Under the pieces are notes generated by a model. It worked only from the letters and a program-made list of their open reading frames with translations, did no database searches and was not told the origin of the DNA. This document shows, piece after piece, positions 6,298-14,149 of a stretch of DNA of 18,008 bases. This stretch comes from Lachnospiraceae bacterium. GTDB lineage: Bacteria; Bacillota; Clostridia; Lachnospirales; Lachnospiraceae. Location: assembly GCA_003489085.1 (NCBI GenBank), contig DNJM01000081.1, positions 1 to 18,008 of the forward strand, given 5' to 3'. The translations under genes and the position numbers were made by a program. Position 1 is the first letter of the stretch. Each line of letters opens with the position of its first letter.

Positions 6298-8910
6298 CTA
6301 CTCGCCATAGTAACTCTTTAAGTAAAGTTCTTTGATTTCCTTCATAAGCGGATATCTTGGATTTGCACCTGTACACTGGTCATTGAATGCCTGTTCTACC
6401 ATCTCATCCAATGTCTCGAGGAATGCCTTTTCGTCAATACCCCATTCTTTGATCGTTCTCGGAATACCGATTTTTGCCTTTAACTCTTCCAGCTTTTCGC
6501 AGAATAATTCTAATGTCTCATCATCATTCTTCCCACAGATACCTGCAAATCTGGCTGCTTCTGCATATCTTGCCTTTGCATGCGGATATTCGTACTGTGA
6601 GAAGGTTCCCATCTTTGTCGGAACTTCTTCTGCATTGTAGCGGATCACATTCGTAAGGATCAGAGCATTTGCCACACCATGTGGAATGTGATGGAATGCG
6701 CCTAATTTATGAGCCATGGAGTGATTCAGACCCAGGAAAGCATTTGCGAATGCCATACCTGCCATACAGGAAGCATTTGCCATCTTTTCTCTTGCGATCG
6801 GATCATTTGCACCGTTCTCATAAGCAGACGGAAGATATTCGAAGACTGTCTTAATTGCCTTTAATGCAAGACCATCTGTGTAGTCGGTTGCCATGATGGA
6901 TACATATGCTTCAATCGCATGTGTCATAACATCAATACCGGATGCACTGGTCAGTCCCTTAGGCTGGCTCATCATATTATCTACATCTACAATTGCCATA
7001 TTCGGAAGCAGCTCGTAATCAGCCAGCGGCCATTTTACACCTGTTTCAGCATCCGTAATAATCGCAAATGGTGTTACCTCGGAGCCTGTACCGGAGGAAG
7101 TCGGGATCGCTACAAAGTAAGCTTTTTCTCCCATCTTAGGAAATTTAAATACACGTTTGCGGATATCCATAAAATCCATAGCCATATCTTCAAAGTTTGC
7201 TTCCGGATGTTCATACATTACCCACATGATTTTTGCTGCATCCATTGCAGAACCACCGCCGAGTGCGATGATGACATCCGGTTCAAATGCCGCCATCTGT
7301 GCTGTTCCCTGCTGTGCACACTGTAAGGTCGGATCCGGAGCTACTTCATAGAAGCAGGTATGCTGGATTCCCATCTCGTCCAGCTTCTGTTCCACTGGTT
7401 TTACATAGCCATTTTTATATAAGAAGCTGTCCGTTACGATAAATGCTCTTTTCTTATGCATTTCCGTGCCCAGCTCATCCAGGGCAACCGGCATACAGCC
7501 TTTCTTAAAGTATACTTTCTCCGGTGTTCTGAACCACAGCATGTTCTCTCTCCTTTCAGCAACGGTCTTGATGTTGATTAAATGTTTTACACCTACGTTC
7601 TCTGATACAGAGTTTCCGCCCCAGGAACCGCAGCCAAGTGTCAGTGACGGTGCCAGCTTGAAGTTGTATAAGTCACCGATTCCACCATGGGAAGATGGTG
7701 TGTTGATTAAGATACGGCAGGTTTTCATGGCTTCTGCATGCTTCATAATCTTTTCTGTCTGTGCCGGATGTACATAAAGAGAAGCTGTATGGCCATATCC
7801 GCCGTCTGCTACCAGCTGCGCTGCTTTTGCAAGTGCTTCATCGAAGGTTTTGGCTTTATACATAGCAAGTACCGGAGATAATTTTTCATGTGCAAATTCT
7901 TCGGAGATATCTACGGACTCTACTTCACCGATCAATATTTTCGTTTTTTCCGGCACATCTACACCTGCCAGCTTAGCAATGGTATAGGCAGACTGACCAA
8001 CGATTTTTGCATTGAGTGCTCCGTTAATCAGGATCGTCTTACGAACCTTCTCGATTTCATCCTGCTTTAAGAAATAACATCCTCTGTAGGCAAACTCCTC
8101 CTTTACCTGCTTATAAACAGGCTCCAGCACCGTTACGGACTGTTCGGATGCACAGATCATACCATTGTCAAAGGTTTTAGAATGAATAATCGAGTTTACT
8201 GCCATTCTCACATCTGCTGTGTCATCAATAATAACCGGTGTATTTCCTGCGCCAACGCCAAGTGCCGGTTTTCCTGAAGAGTATGCTGCCTTTACCATGC
8301 CAGGACCGCCTGTAGCCAGAATGATATCTGCACTTCTCATAACTTCATTGGTAAGCTCCAGAGACGGAACATCAATCCATCCGATAATGCCTTCCGGTGC
8401 ACCTGCCTTTACTGCCGCATCCAGCACTACCTTTGCAGCTGCAATCGTAGATGCCTTTGCACGCGGATGCGGGCTGATGATGATAGCATTTCTGGTCTTT
8501 AAAGCAATCAGGGTTTTGAAAATTGCTGTGGATGTCGGATTGGTTGTCGGAATCACCGCCGCAATCAGACCGATCGGCTCTGCGATCTTTTTGATACCAA
8601 ATGCATTGTCTTCCTCAATGACGCCGCAGGTTTTTTCATTTTTATATTTATTATAAATGTATTCTGCTGCGTAGTGATTCTTGATCACCTTATCTTCCAC
8701 TACTCCCATGCCGGTTTCTTCCACTGCTATTTTAGCAAGTGGAATACGTTCTTTGTTTGCTGCCATTGCAGCTTCAAAGAAAATTTTGTCTACCTGCTCC
8801 TGTGTGTATGCAGCGAACTTCTTCTGCGCCTCTTTCATTGCAGCTATTTTTGCTGTAAGAGCTTCTACACTGTCAATCACTTCTGGTACAACTACATTTT
8901 TCTTTGCCAT
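6298..8910 (-). CDS. adhE: Bifunctional acetaldehyde-CoA/alcohol dehydrogenase AdhE
   Basis: An 870-residue fused enzyme, the normal AdhE length. It reduces acetyl-CoA to acetaldehyde and then to ethanol with two NADH, regenerating NAD+ in fermentation; family members form cytoplasmic spirosomes. The N-terminal aldehyde dehydrogenase half (about 1-445) has catalytic Cys253 in NGMICASEQSV and the nucleotide-site stretch ATGGPGMVKAAYSSGKPALG. After a short linker, the iron-dependent alcohol dehydrogenase half (about 455-870) carries GGGSAMDAAK (551-560), PTSSGTGSEVTP (603-614), and the expected iron ligands Asp660, His664, His730 and His744. AGGAGGAG lies about 10 bases before the ATG at 8910. 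A near-consensus promoter with two Rex-like sites lies upstream, and a kinase-like gene follows in the same transcript. Confidence 0.98.
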   Translation of the reverse strand: MAKKNVVVPEVIDSVEALTAKIAAMKEAQKKFAAYTQEQVDKIFFEAAMAANKERIPLAKIAVEETGMGVVEDKVIKNHYAAEYIYNKYKNEKTCGVIEEDNAFGIKKIAEPIGLIAAVIPTTNPTSTAIFKTLIALKTRNAIIISPHPRAKASTIAAAKVVLDAAVKAGAPEGIIGWIDVPSLELTNEVMRSADIILATGGPGMVKAAYSSGKPALGVGAGNTPVIIDDTADVRMAVNSIIHSKTFDNGMICASEQSVTVLEPVYKQVKEEFAYRGCYFLKQDEIEKVRKTILINGALNAKIVGQSAYTIAKLAGVDVPEKTKILIGEVESVDISEEFAHEKLSPVLAMYKAKTFDEALAKAAQLVADGGYGHTASLYVHPAQTEKIMKHAEAMKTCRILINTPSSHGGIGDLYNFKLAPSLTLGCGSWGGNSVSENVGVKHLINIKTVAERRENMLWFRTPEKVYFKKGCMPVALDELGTEMHKKRAFIVTDSFLYKNGYVKPVEQKLDEMGIQHTCFYEVAPDPTLQCAQQGTAQMAAFEPDVIIALGGGSAMDAAKIMWVMYEHPEANFEDMAMDFMDIRKRVFKFPKMGEKAYFVAIPTSSGTGSEVTPFAIITDAETGVKWPLADYELLPNMAIVDVDNMMSQPKGLTSASGIDVMTHAIEAYVSIMATDYTDGLALKAIKTVFEYLPSAYENGANDPIAREKMANASCMAGMAFANAFLGLNHSMAHKLGAFHHIPHGVANALILTNVIRYNAEEVPTKMGTFSQYEYPHAKARYAEAARFAGICGKNDDETLELFCEKLEELKAKIGIPRTIKEWGIDEKAFLETLDEMVEQAFNDQCTGANPRYPLMKEIKELYLKSYYGE

Positions 8911-8966
8911 TGCATTCTCTCCTCCTGATTTCTTATCATGCTTCGGAATTTCCTTTTCTGATTGTC

Positions 8967-8995
8967 AGTATATTGCTTTGTTAATTATTTGTCAA
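8967..8995 (-). promoter_or_regulatory. adhE promoter (-35 TTGACA, 17-bp spacer, -10 TATACT)
   Basis: On the minus strand TTGACA (8995-8990) and TATACT (8972-8967) are separated by exactly 17 bases, close to the sigma-A consensus. The predicted start is near 8960, leaving a leader of about 50 bases with AGGAGG near its end. This strong core overlaps a Rex-like operator, as expected for a repressible fermentation gene. Confidence 0.85.
8978..8995. promoter_or_regulatory. Candidate Rex operator 1 (overlaps -35 and spacer)
   Basis: TTGTTAATTATTTGTCAA matches the Rex box TTGTTAA-N4-TTAACAA at 12 of 14 defined positions; the two mismatches are in the right half. It covers the -35 hexamer and part of the spacer, so a bound repressor would block RNA polymerase. 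Rex is an NADH/NAD+-sensing repressor known to control adhE in several clostridia. No rex gene is in the window. Confidence 0.6.
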
Positions 8996-9002
8996 TACTA
9001 TA

Positions 9003-9020
9003 TTGTTATTTTTTTAACAT
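9003..9020. promoter_or_regulatory. Candidate Rex operator 2 (upstream of -35)
   Basis: TTGTTATTTTTTTAACAT also matches the Rex box at 12 of 14 positions and is a near-perfect inverted repeat (TTGTTA/TTAACA). It lies 25 bp from site 1, start to start, roughly two and a half helical turns. The local AT richness raises the chance of accidental matches, so the pair is better support than either site alone. Confidence 0.5.
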
Positions 9021-9026
9021 TATTTT

Positions 9027-9065
9027 CAAAAATAAAAACAGGCAAAACACTATGCTTTACCTGTT
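9027..9065 (-). terminator. Intrinsic terminator of the SRP RNA gene
   Basis: On the minus strand AACAGGTAAA (9065-9056) pairs with TTTTGCCTGTT ending at 9037, about 10 bp with one G-U pair, and is followed by TTTATTTTTG. Strong stem plus U-tract: a good rho-independent terminator just after the SRP RNA 3' end. It also separates the SRP unit from the adhE promoter. Confidence 0.85.
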
Positions 9066-9084
9066 CCATTTTTCCTTCTCTTTT

Positions 9085-9351
9085 CACGTGCGTTACACTT
9101 CGAACGGCTTCCCCCAAACGGTACTCCGGCAGTTAACTCAGCCCAGGCGCCCTTACAACACCCGGAACATTCTGCTTAGTGCTGCTTCATTCCTGACCTG
9201 ACACGGTTCACAGACGTCCGCCGCGTAAGACCCAGACATCAACGCCACTTACCGGAGGCAGCTTCACAAGAAACCGCCCTCTGTGTAACATCACCCCCAC
9301 TATAGCGGATTGTGGGCTACAAGGTACCGCTAACACCCCGGCTGCACGAGT
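9085..9351 (-). ncRNA. ffs: Signal recognition particle RNA, large (Alu + S domain) type
   Basis: The minus strand carries a full-length Bacillus/Clostridium-type SRP RNA of about 265 bases (scr in Bacillus). The Alu-domain start GGTGTTAGCGGTACC with TTGTAGCCCACAATCCGC, the middle AAGTGGCGTTGATGTCTGGG, the S-domain core GTCAGGTCAGGAATGAAGCA and the return strand GCCTGGGCTGAGTTAACTGC occur in the right order. The ends pair (CGTGC at 9348-9344 with GCACG at 9091-9087). The GGAA tetraloop (9193-9190) is closed by A-U rather than the common C-G, with both partners changed so pairing is kept. The RNA scaffolds Ffh (and possibly HBsu/Alu partners) for co-translational membrane targeting. It has its own promoter and terminator. 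Exact ends are good to a few bases. Confidence 0.95.
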
Positions 9352-9355
9352 CTTT

Positions 9356-9384
9356 ATTATACAGTATTTTAGTTGAAATTTCAA
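9356..9384 (-). promoter_or_regulatory. SRP RNA promoter (-35 TTGAAA, 17-bp spacer, -10 TATAAT)
   Basis: On the minus strand TTGAAA (9384-9379) is followed by a 17-base spacer and a perfect TATAAT (9361-9356), placing the start near 9350, exactly where the mature RNA should begin. The -35 lies in a perfect 12-bp palindrome, TTGAAATTTCAA (9373-9384). Only 15 bp separate it from the end of the ATPase D gene. Confidence 0.88.
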
Positions 9385-9399
9385 TCGATTTCCGAAAAT

Positions 9400-10023
9400 T
9401 TATTGCTTCTTCTGCTTCATTCTCTTAATGACCTTCAGCCGCGTGAACTCTTCTCTTTCTTTTTCTTCCAGTGCATTTGTAATCGTGTACACCAGATTCT
9501 GATACATCGGAATCGTAATATTCTTCAAAGCATTGGCTCTTTTTTGCGTTTTCTTGATACTTCCTGCGAGCCTGTAGGCGCTGGTTTCAATCTCAGCCAG
9601 CTTAATCGTCAGATCCTTAACCTCACGGAAGGCTTCCCGCGCGATATCAATAGATTCCTGCGTGGTACTGAACGCATAAGTGGGCTTGTTACTGTCCGGC
9701 AGATATTTTATCCTGGGAATCTCTGTTCCCATAACACTCCGCACCTGAATCCGAATACTATTTTCCAACGGCACCGCAGAGGCTACCTGCGAAACCAGAT
9801 TGATTCCATTGTCGATATTCGCCCGCTGCAGACAGCCATACGCATACGTAAAGGTTGTATCGATCTCTTCCTGAATATCCTTGGCACGGTCGATCAGATC
9901 CATCAGTTCCCGGATCAGGATATTCCGTTTCTTATCCATCAGCTCATACCCCTGCTGTGCCAGAGCCAGTGAGTTCTTCGCCAGCATCAGATTTCCCTTT
10001 GTAGGAAACGTACGTGGATCCAT
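9400..10023 (-). CDS. atpD: V-type ATPase subunit D (central rotor shaft)
   Basis: A 207-residue, mostly helical protein matching V/A-type subunit D (NtpD): an N-terminal start PRTFPTKGNLMLAKNSLALA, long coiled-coil arms, a middle segment around the SVMGTEIPRI motif, and a C-terminal helix containing KKTQKRANALKNI, a family hallmark. It is the rotor axle that turns inside the A3B3 head, the counterpart of gamma in F-type enzymes. AGGAGGTGA lies just before the ATG. It is the last gene of the operon, starting 15 bp after subunit B stops. No terminator hairpin is seen between its stop and the SRP RNA promoter. Confidence 0.96.
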   Translation of the reverse strand: MDPRTFPTKGNLMLAKNSLALAQQGYELMDKKRNILIRELMDLIDRAKDIQEEIDTTFTYAYGCLQRANIDNGINLVSQVASAVPLENSIRIQVRSVMGTEIPRIKYLPDSNKPTYAFSTTQESIDIAREAFREVKDLTIKLAEIETSAYRLAGSIKKTQKRANALKNITIPMYQNLVYTITNALEEKEREEFTRLKVIKRMKQKKQ

Positions 10024-10038
10024 CTGCTCACCTCCTGC

Positions 10039-11436
10039 CTATCTGTCGCTGTCCGTATTGTCTTCTGTATCGTAGTATTTTGCCAGCACCTTGGTATCTA
10101 CCCTGTCGAGTTCCTCTTTTGGCAGCATCCGCAGCAGTTCCCAGCCCAGGTTCAGGGTTTCCTCAATCGTCCGGTTCTCTTCCGGCCCCTGGCCGATATA
10201 ACGCTCTTCAAATGCCTTACCGAATGCCAGGTATTTCTTATCCGTCGCAGACAGCTCATCCTCACCGATAACGGAAGCCAGATTCCTGGCATCTCCTACC
10301 TTCGCATAGGCAGAAAAGAGCTGGTTTGCCAGATCCTGATGATCCTCTCTGGTAAAACCCTTTCCAATACCATCCTTCATCAGACGGGACAGGGACGGCA
10401 GTACGCTGATCGGCGGATAAACTGCCTGCCCATGCAGGTTTCGATCCAGAACGATCTGCCCTTCTGTAATATATCCTGTCAGATCAGGAATCGGATGAGT
10501 AATATCATCATTCGGCATAGTCAGAATCGGCAGCTGCGTCACGGATCCATTTACACCCGCTACGATACCGGCACGCTCATAAAGCGTTGCCAGTTCACTG
10601 TATAAGTATCCCGGATACCCCTTACGGCTTGGAATCTCACCCTTGGAGGAAGATACCTCACGCATTGCCTCTGCAAAGGATGTCATATCCGTTAAAATAA
10701 CCAGAATGTGCATATTCTGTTCAAATGCCAGATACTCCGCTGTCGTCAGCGCTACCTTCGGTGTAATCAGACGCTCTACCACCGGGTCGTCGGCCAGATT
10801 CAGGAACATAACCACATGATCTGCCACACCGCTCTCTTCAAAGGTCCGGCGGAAGAATTCTGCCACATCATGTTTTACACCCATCGCTCCAAAAACTACG
10901 GCGAATTGTTCCGTAGAGTCATCTCCTAAAGATGCCTGCTTTACAATCTGTGCTGCCAGCTGGTCATGCGGCAGTCCGTTTCCTGAGAATATCGGCAGCT
11001 TCTGTCCGCGGATCAACGTCGTCAGACCGTCAATCGCAGAAATTCCGGTACGGATATAGTTTCTCGGATATTCCCGGCGCACCGGATTCAGCGGCAGTCC
11101 GTTCACGTCTCGCTTCAATGTGGAAATAATCGGTCCCAGGCCATCAATCGGCCGCCCGATTCCATCAAAGGTTCTGCCCAGCATATCCGGAGACAATGCA
11201 ATTTCCATCGGATGTCCGGACAATTTTGTATGAGTATTCTTCAGGGACATATTCTGGGTACCTTCAAATACCTGGATAATCGCTTTATCCTCATATAACT
11301 CAATAATACGTCCCATTTTCTTTTCTTTACCGTTGACCGTAAATTCTACAATTTCATCATAGAACGCATCCTGGATTCCTTCCAGCACAATCAGAGGACC
11401 ATTGATGCTGCTCAGTCCTAAATATTCTATTGCCAT
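10039..11436 (-). CDS. atpB: V-type ATPase subunit B (non-catalytic head subunit)
   Basis: A 465-residue subunit B (NtpB). It begins YLGLSSINGPLIVLEG, the usual beta-barrel start. It has the degenerate P-loop SGNGLPHDQ (151-159) in place of a Walker A motif, which is normal because this subunit does not hydrolyse ATP but supplies residues to the A-subunit site. The PSRKGYPGYLYSELATLYER stretch is strongly conserved. It alternates with subunit A in the cytoplasmic A3B3 hexamer. The ATG at 11436 lies 17 bp after subunit A stops, with AAGGAGGGG upstream. Length and sequence are ordinary for the family. Confidence 0.98.
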   Translation of the reverse strand: MAIEYLGLSSINGPLIVLEGIQDAFYDEIVEFTVNGKEKKMGRIIELYEDKAIIQVFEGTQNMSLKNTHTKLSGHPMEIALSPDMLGRTFDGIGRPIDGLGPIISTLKRDVNGLPLNPVRREYPRNYIRTGISAIDGLTTLIRGQKLPIFSGNGLPHDQLAAQIVKQASLGDDSTEQFAVVFGAMGVKHDVAEFFRRTFEESGVADHVVMFLNLADDPVVERLITPKVALTTAEYLAFEQNMHILVILTDMTSFAEAMREVSSSKGEIPSRKGYPGYLYSELATLYERAGIVAGVNGSVTQLPILTMPNDDITHPIPDLTGYITEGQIVLDRNLHGQAVYPPISVLPSLSRLMKDGIGKGFTREDHQDLANQLFSAYAKVGDARNLASVIGEDELSATDKKYLAFGKAFEERYIGQGPEENRTIEETLNLGWELLRMLPKEELDRVDTKVLAKYYDTEDNTDSDR

Positions 11437-11453
11437 CGTTTCAGTCCCCTCCT

Positions 11454-13220
11454 TTACGCATTCTTTTCCAGCACCGCCTCGTAGAAGCGATCGATGTCAT
11501 GCTTATATTGATCCAGAAGCTGCAGATTATCATTCGGCACATCGTACTTGATTGCAATGACCCGTTCAAAAATATTGTCTTCCTTTAAAACAGACATTGG
11601 CATACCCATGGCAATCAGCTTTCTGCATTTCTTATACAGATACAGAATCGTATCCATCATTTTAAACTGTTTCTCCAGTGATACGCTGGTATCATCCTTA
11701 TGGAATGCATTCTGCTGCAGGAATCCCAGCCGGATCACTCTGGCAATCTCCAGGATCAGCTTCTGATCATCCGGAAGCACATCGCTTCCGATCAGCTTTA
11801 CGATTTCCAGCAGACTGCTCTCCTGATTCAAAAGTGCCATCATCCGGTTCCGATAATCCACGAACTTCGGCGACACATTTGCATGATACCAGGAACCCAG
11901 GTCATTCAGATACTCACTATAGCTGGTCAGCCAGTGAATTGCCGGAAAATGTCTGGAATAAGCAAGCGATTTATCCAGCCCCCAGAAGCAGCGCACGAAA
12001 CGCTTGGTATTCTGCGTAACCGGCTCAGAAAAATCACCGCCCTGCGGGGATACCGCACCAATAATGGACACAGAGCCTTCACTTCCATTTAAAGTCTGCA
12101 TCATGCCTGCACGCTCATAAAATGCAGACAATTTAGAAGCCAGATACGCCGGGAAGCCTTCCTCCGCCGGCATTTCCTCCAGACGGCCGGACAGCTCGCG
12201 AAGTGCCTCTGCCCAACGGGATGTAGAATCGGCCATAATCGCTACATCATATCCCATATCTCTATAATATTCTGCCAGCGTCAGCCCCGTATAGATACTT
12301 GCCTCACGGGCCGCTACCGGCATATTGGAAGTATTGGCGATCAGCGTCGTCCGCGCCATCAAAGGATTCCCCGTCTTCGGGTCAATCAACTCGGAGAATT
12401 CCTCCAATACCTGTGTCATCTCATTTCCACGTTCCCCGCAGCCGATATAGATAATAATATCCGCATCGGACCACTTTGCGATCTGGTGCTGAATCATCGT
12501 CTTACCGGTTCCGAATCCGCCCGGAACAGCTGCTGTTCCTCCCTTTGCAATCGGGAACATGGTGTCCAGAATACGCTGACCGGTAATCAGCGGAATGCTG
12601 GCCGGATACCTGTGTCTGACTGGTCTGGCGTTCCGGATCGGCCACTTCTGCGTCATGGTGAGTTCCTTTACCTCTCCGTCCGGTGTTTCCAGTGTTACAA
12701 GCACCTCATCAATTGTATACTCTCCATCCGGAACTACACTCTTTACCGTTCCGCTGATGTCCGGCGGCACCATGCATTTATGCACAATCGCCGTTGTCTC
12801 CGGCACCTCGGCGATAATCGTTCCGCCGTGTACCTCTTCCCCCTCGGCTACCGTAATATGTGTACTCCACTTTTTCGTCCGGTCCAGCGAATCCACACTG
12901 ACACCACGGGTGATGAATGCTCCGCCGCTGTCAGCAATCCGCTCCAGCGGACGCTCAATTCCATCAAAGATATTATTCAGAATTCCCGGCGCCAGCGTCA
13001 CAGACACTGCAGCTCCGGTTGCCTCCACGATTTCACCCGGGCGAAGGCCTGATGTTTCCTCATAGACCTGGATCGTCGTCATATCCTTATCCAGGCCAAT
13101 GACTTCGCCGACCAGACGTTCCCTCCCGACATGCACCATCTCGGACATCTCAAATCCGGTATTTCCTTTCAGATAGATAACCGGGCCATTAATACCATAA
13201 ATTGTTCCTGTTTTAGCCAC
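11454..13220 (-). CDS. atpA: V-type ATPase catalytic subunit A
   Basis: A 588-residue catalytic subunit (NtpA). From a GTG start at 13220 it reads VAKTGTIYGINGPVIYLKG, the canonical family N-terminus. The V/A-specific insertion lies at about 110-185. The Walker A motif GGFGTGKT is at 234-241, catalytic Glu263 is in CGERGNE, and Walker B IMADSTSRWAEAL lies near 328-340. It hydrolyses or makes ATP in the A3B3 head. An upstream in-frame ATG (13253) would add 11 residues (MMHSHSREVIT) unlike the family. GGGAGG 8 bases before the GTG, and the fit of the N-terminus, decide for GTG. The gene overlaps the subunit E stop by 8 bp. Confidence 0.97.
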   Translation of the reverse strand: MAKTGTIYGINGPVIYLKGNTGFEMSEMVHVGRERLVGEVIGLDKDMTTIQVYEETSGLRPGEIVEATGAAVSVTLAPGILNNIFDGIERPLERIADSGGAFITRGVSVDSLDRTKKWSTHITVAEGEEVHGGTIIAEVPETTAIVHKCMVPPDISGTVKSVVPDGEYTIDEVLVTLETPDGEVKELTMTQKWPIRNARPVRHRYPASIPLITGQRILDTMFPIAKGGTAAVPGGFGTGKTMIQHQIAKWSDADIIIYIGCGERGNEMTQVLEEFSELIDPKTGNPLMARTTLIANTSNMPVAAREASIYTGLTLAEYYRDMGYDVAIMADSTSRWAEALRELSGRLEEMPAEEGFPAYLASKLSAFYERAGMMQTLNGSEGSVSIIGAVSPQGGDFSEPVTQNTKRFVRCFWGLDKSLAYSRHFPAIHWLTSYSEYLNDLGSWYHANVSPKFVDYRNRMMALLNQESSLLEIVKLIGSDVLPDDQKLILEIARVIRLGFLQQNAFHKDDTSVSLEKQFKMMDTILYLYKKCRKLIAMGMPMSVLKEDNIFERVIAIKYDVPNDNLQLLDQYKHDIDRFYEAVLEKNA

Positions 13221-13800
13221 TGTAATCACCTCCCGGGAATGTGAATGCATCATATTCCTCTGCTATCGCAGACTTAAAGGAACGATCGATCAGGATATTT
13301 TTTCCGCGGATCACGGCACGAATGCCTCCTGTGAAATCCTCCTTGCTGATCGTCAGATGCATTCCCGTCCGCGCCTCCAGCTCCGCCTTCTTATCTTCAT
13401 CAGAAGGATTCAGGAATATGGTCAGTTCCTCTCCATTGGCAAAGGCAGATGCCTTTACTATGCAGCCGGATAAGTATTCCATGTATTCCGGTGTCTTCAT
13501 ATATTCTTCTACAAGAAGCTCCACTTCCTGAAAGAGTTCCTTCTTCAGCCTGTCCTTGCATTTTCCTTCTTCCCGCTTGATATTGGTCTGCACATCTGCC
13601 TTGGCCTTATTCAGACGGGTTCTGGCACTGGTCGTACCCGACTTGATCCGGATCTCGGACTGCTTTCTGGCCTCTTCCTTATGTTCCTCAAATAAGCGTT
13701 CCAATGCGGTTCTGTGGGTTTCATATATATGGTTTCCCTGCATCCGGGCCTCGTTCATTACAGCCTCCTGGAGGTGTGTAATTTTTTCTTCCAGATTCAC
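13213..13800 (-). CDS. atpE: V-type ATPase subunit E (peripheral stalk)
   Basis: A 195-residue subunit E (NtpE): an N-terminal charged coiled coil (about 1-95) followed by a globular alpha/beta end (about 100-190) with ELLVEEYM and TGGIRAVIRGKNILIDRSF, the conserved GG-x-x-GKI-like motif of the family. With its G/H-type coil partner it forms the peripheral stalk that holds the head still against the rotor. The start is GTG at 13800, with GAGGTGA 7 bases upstream. The next internal Met is 14 residues on and would lose part of the coil. It begins 23 bp after subunit F stops and runs 8 bp into subunit A. Confidence 0.92.
   Translation of the reverse strand: MNLEEKITHLQEAVMNEARMQGNHIYETHRTALERLFEEHKEEARKQSEIRIKSGTTSARTRLNKAKADVQTNIKREEGKCKDRLKKELFQEVELLVEEYMKTPEYMEYLSGCIVKASAFANGEELTIFLNPSDEDKKAELEARTGMHLTISKEDFTGGIRAVIRGKNILIDRSFKSAIAEEYDAFTFPGGDYSG
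13229..13234 (-). promoter_or_regulatory. Ribosome binding site fixing the GTG start of subunit A
   Basis: GGGAGG lies 8 bases before the GTG at 13220 and inside the end of the subunit E gene. It is correctly spaced only for the GTG, not for the longer in-frame ATG at 13253. Confidence 0.8.
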
Positions 13801-13823
13801 TTCTCCGTCACCTCTTTTTTCTT

Positions 13824-14132
13824 CTACAATTTCAGTCCGATGGCTTCATTGACATAGGATGTGATAAAGTCCTTCTTCCGACCCGTTCCATGGCGATCCG
13901 GGATCTCGATCAGGAGAGGCAGCTTCCGTTCCAGCCGGATCTCATCGATCATCTCCGGAAATTCTCTTCCCAGCTTTTCCGTCAGAAGTACAATTCCTGT
14001 CTCCTTATCCTGCATCACTCTCTGAAGCGCATCATACAGCTCTTCCCGCTCGTGGACGATCACGCCGTCCACGCCAGCAAGCCGCATTCCGGTATACGTA
14101 TCTACATTGTCACTGATCAGATACATTTTCAT
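13824..14132 (-). CDS. atpF: V-type ATPase subunit F (rotor regulatory subunit)
   Basis: A 102-residue protein matching subunit F (called NtpG in Enterococcus hirae): MKMYLISDNVDTYTGMRLAGVDG is the family start, followed by a Rossmann-like alternation (GIVLLTEKL, LPLLIEIPDRHG) and a C-terminal helix. It binds subunit D in the central shaft and modulates rotation and ATP hydrolysis. GAGGATG precedes the ATG at 14132; a second ATG two codons on is possible. It lies 17 bp after subunit K stops. Not to be confused with the unrelated F-type atpF (b subunit). Confidence 0.94.
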   Translation of the reverse strand: MKMYLISDNVDTYTGMRLAGVDGVIVHEREELYDALQRVMQDKETGIVLLTEKLGREFPEMIDEIRLERKLPLLIEIPDRHGTGRKKDFITSYVNEAIGLKL

Positions 14133-14149
14133 ACGTCATCATCCTCTTT

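Noticed and set aside
8962..9201. Short plus-strand open frames running through the adhE promoter, the SRP terminator and part of the SRP RNA
   Set aside because: The region is explained by promoter, operators, terminator and a structured RNA on the minus strand; the frames have no homologous features.
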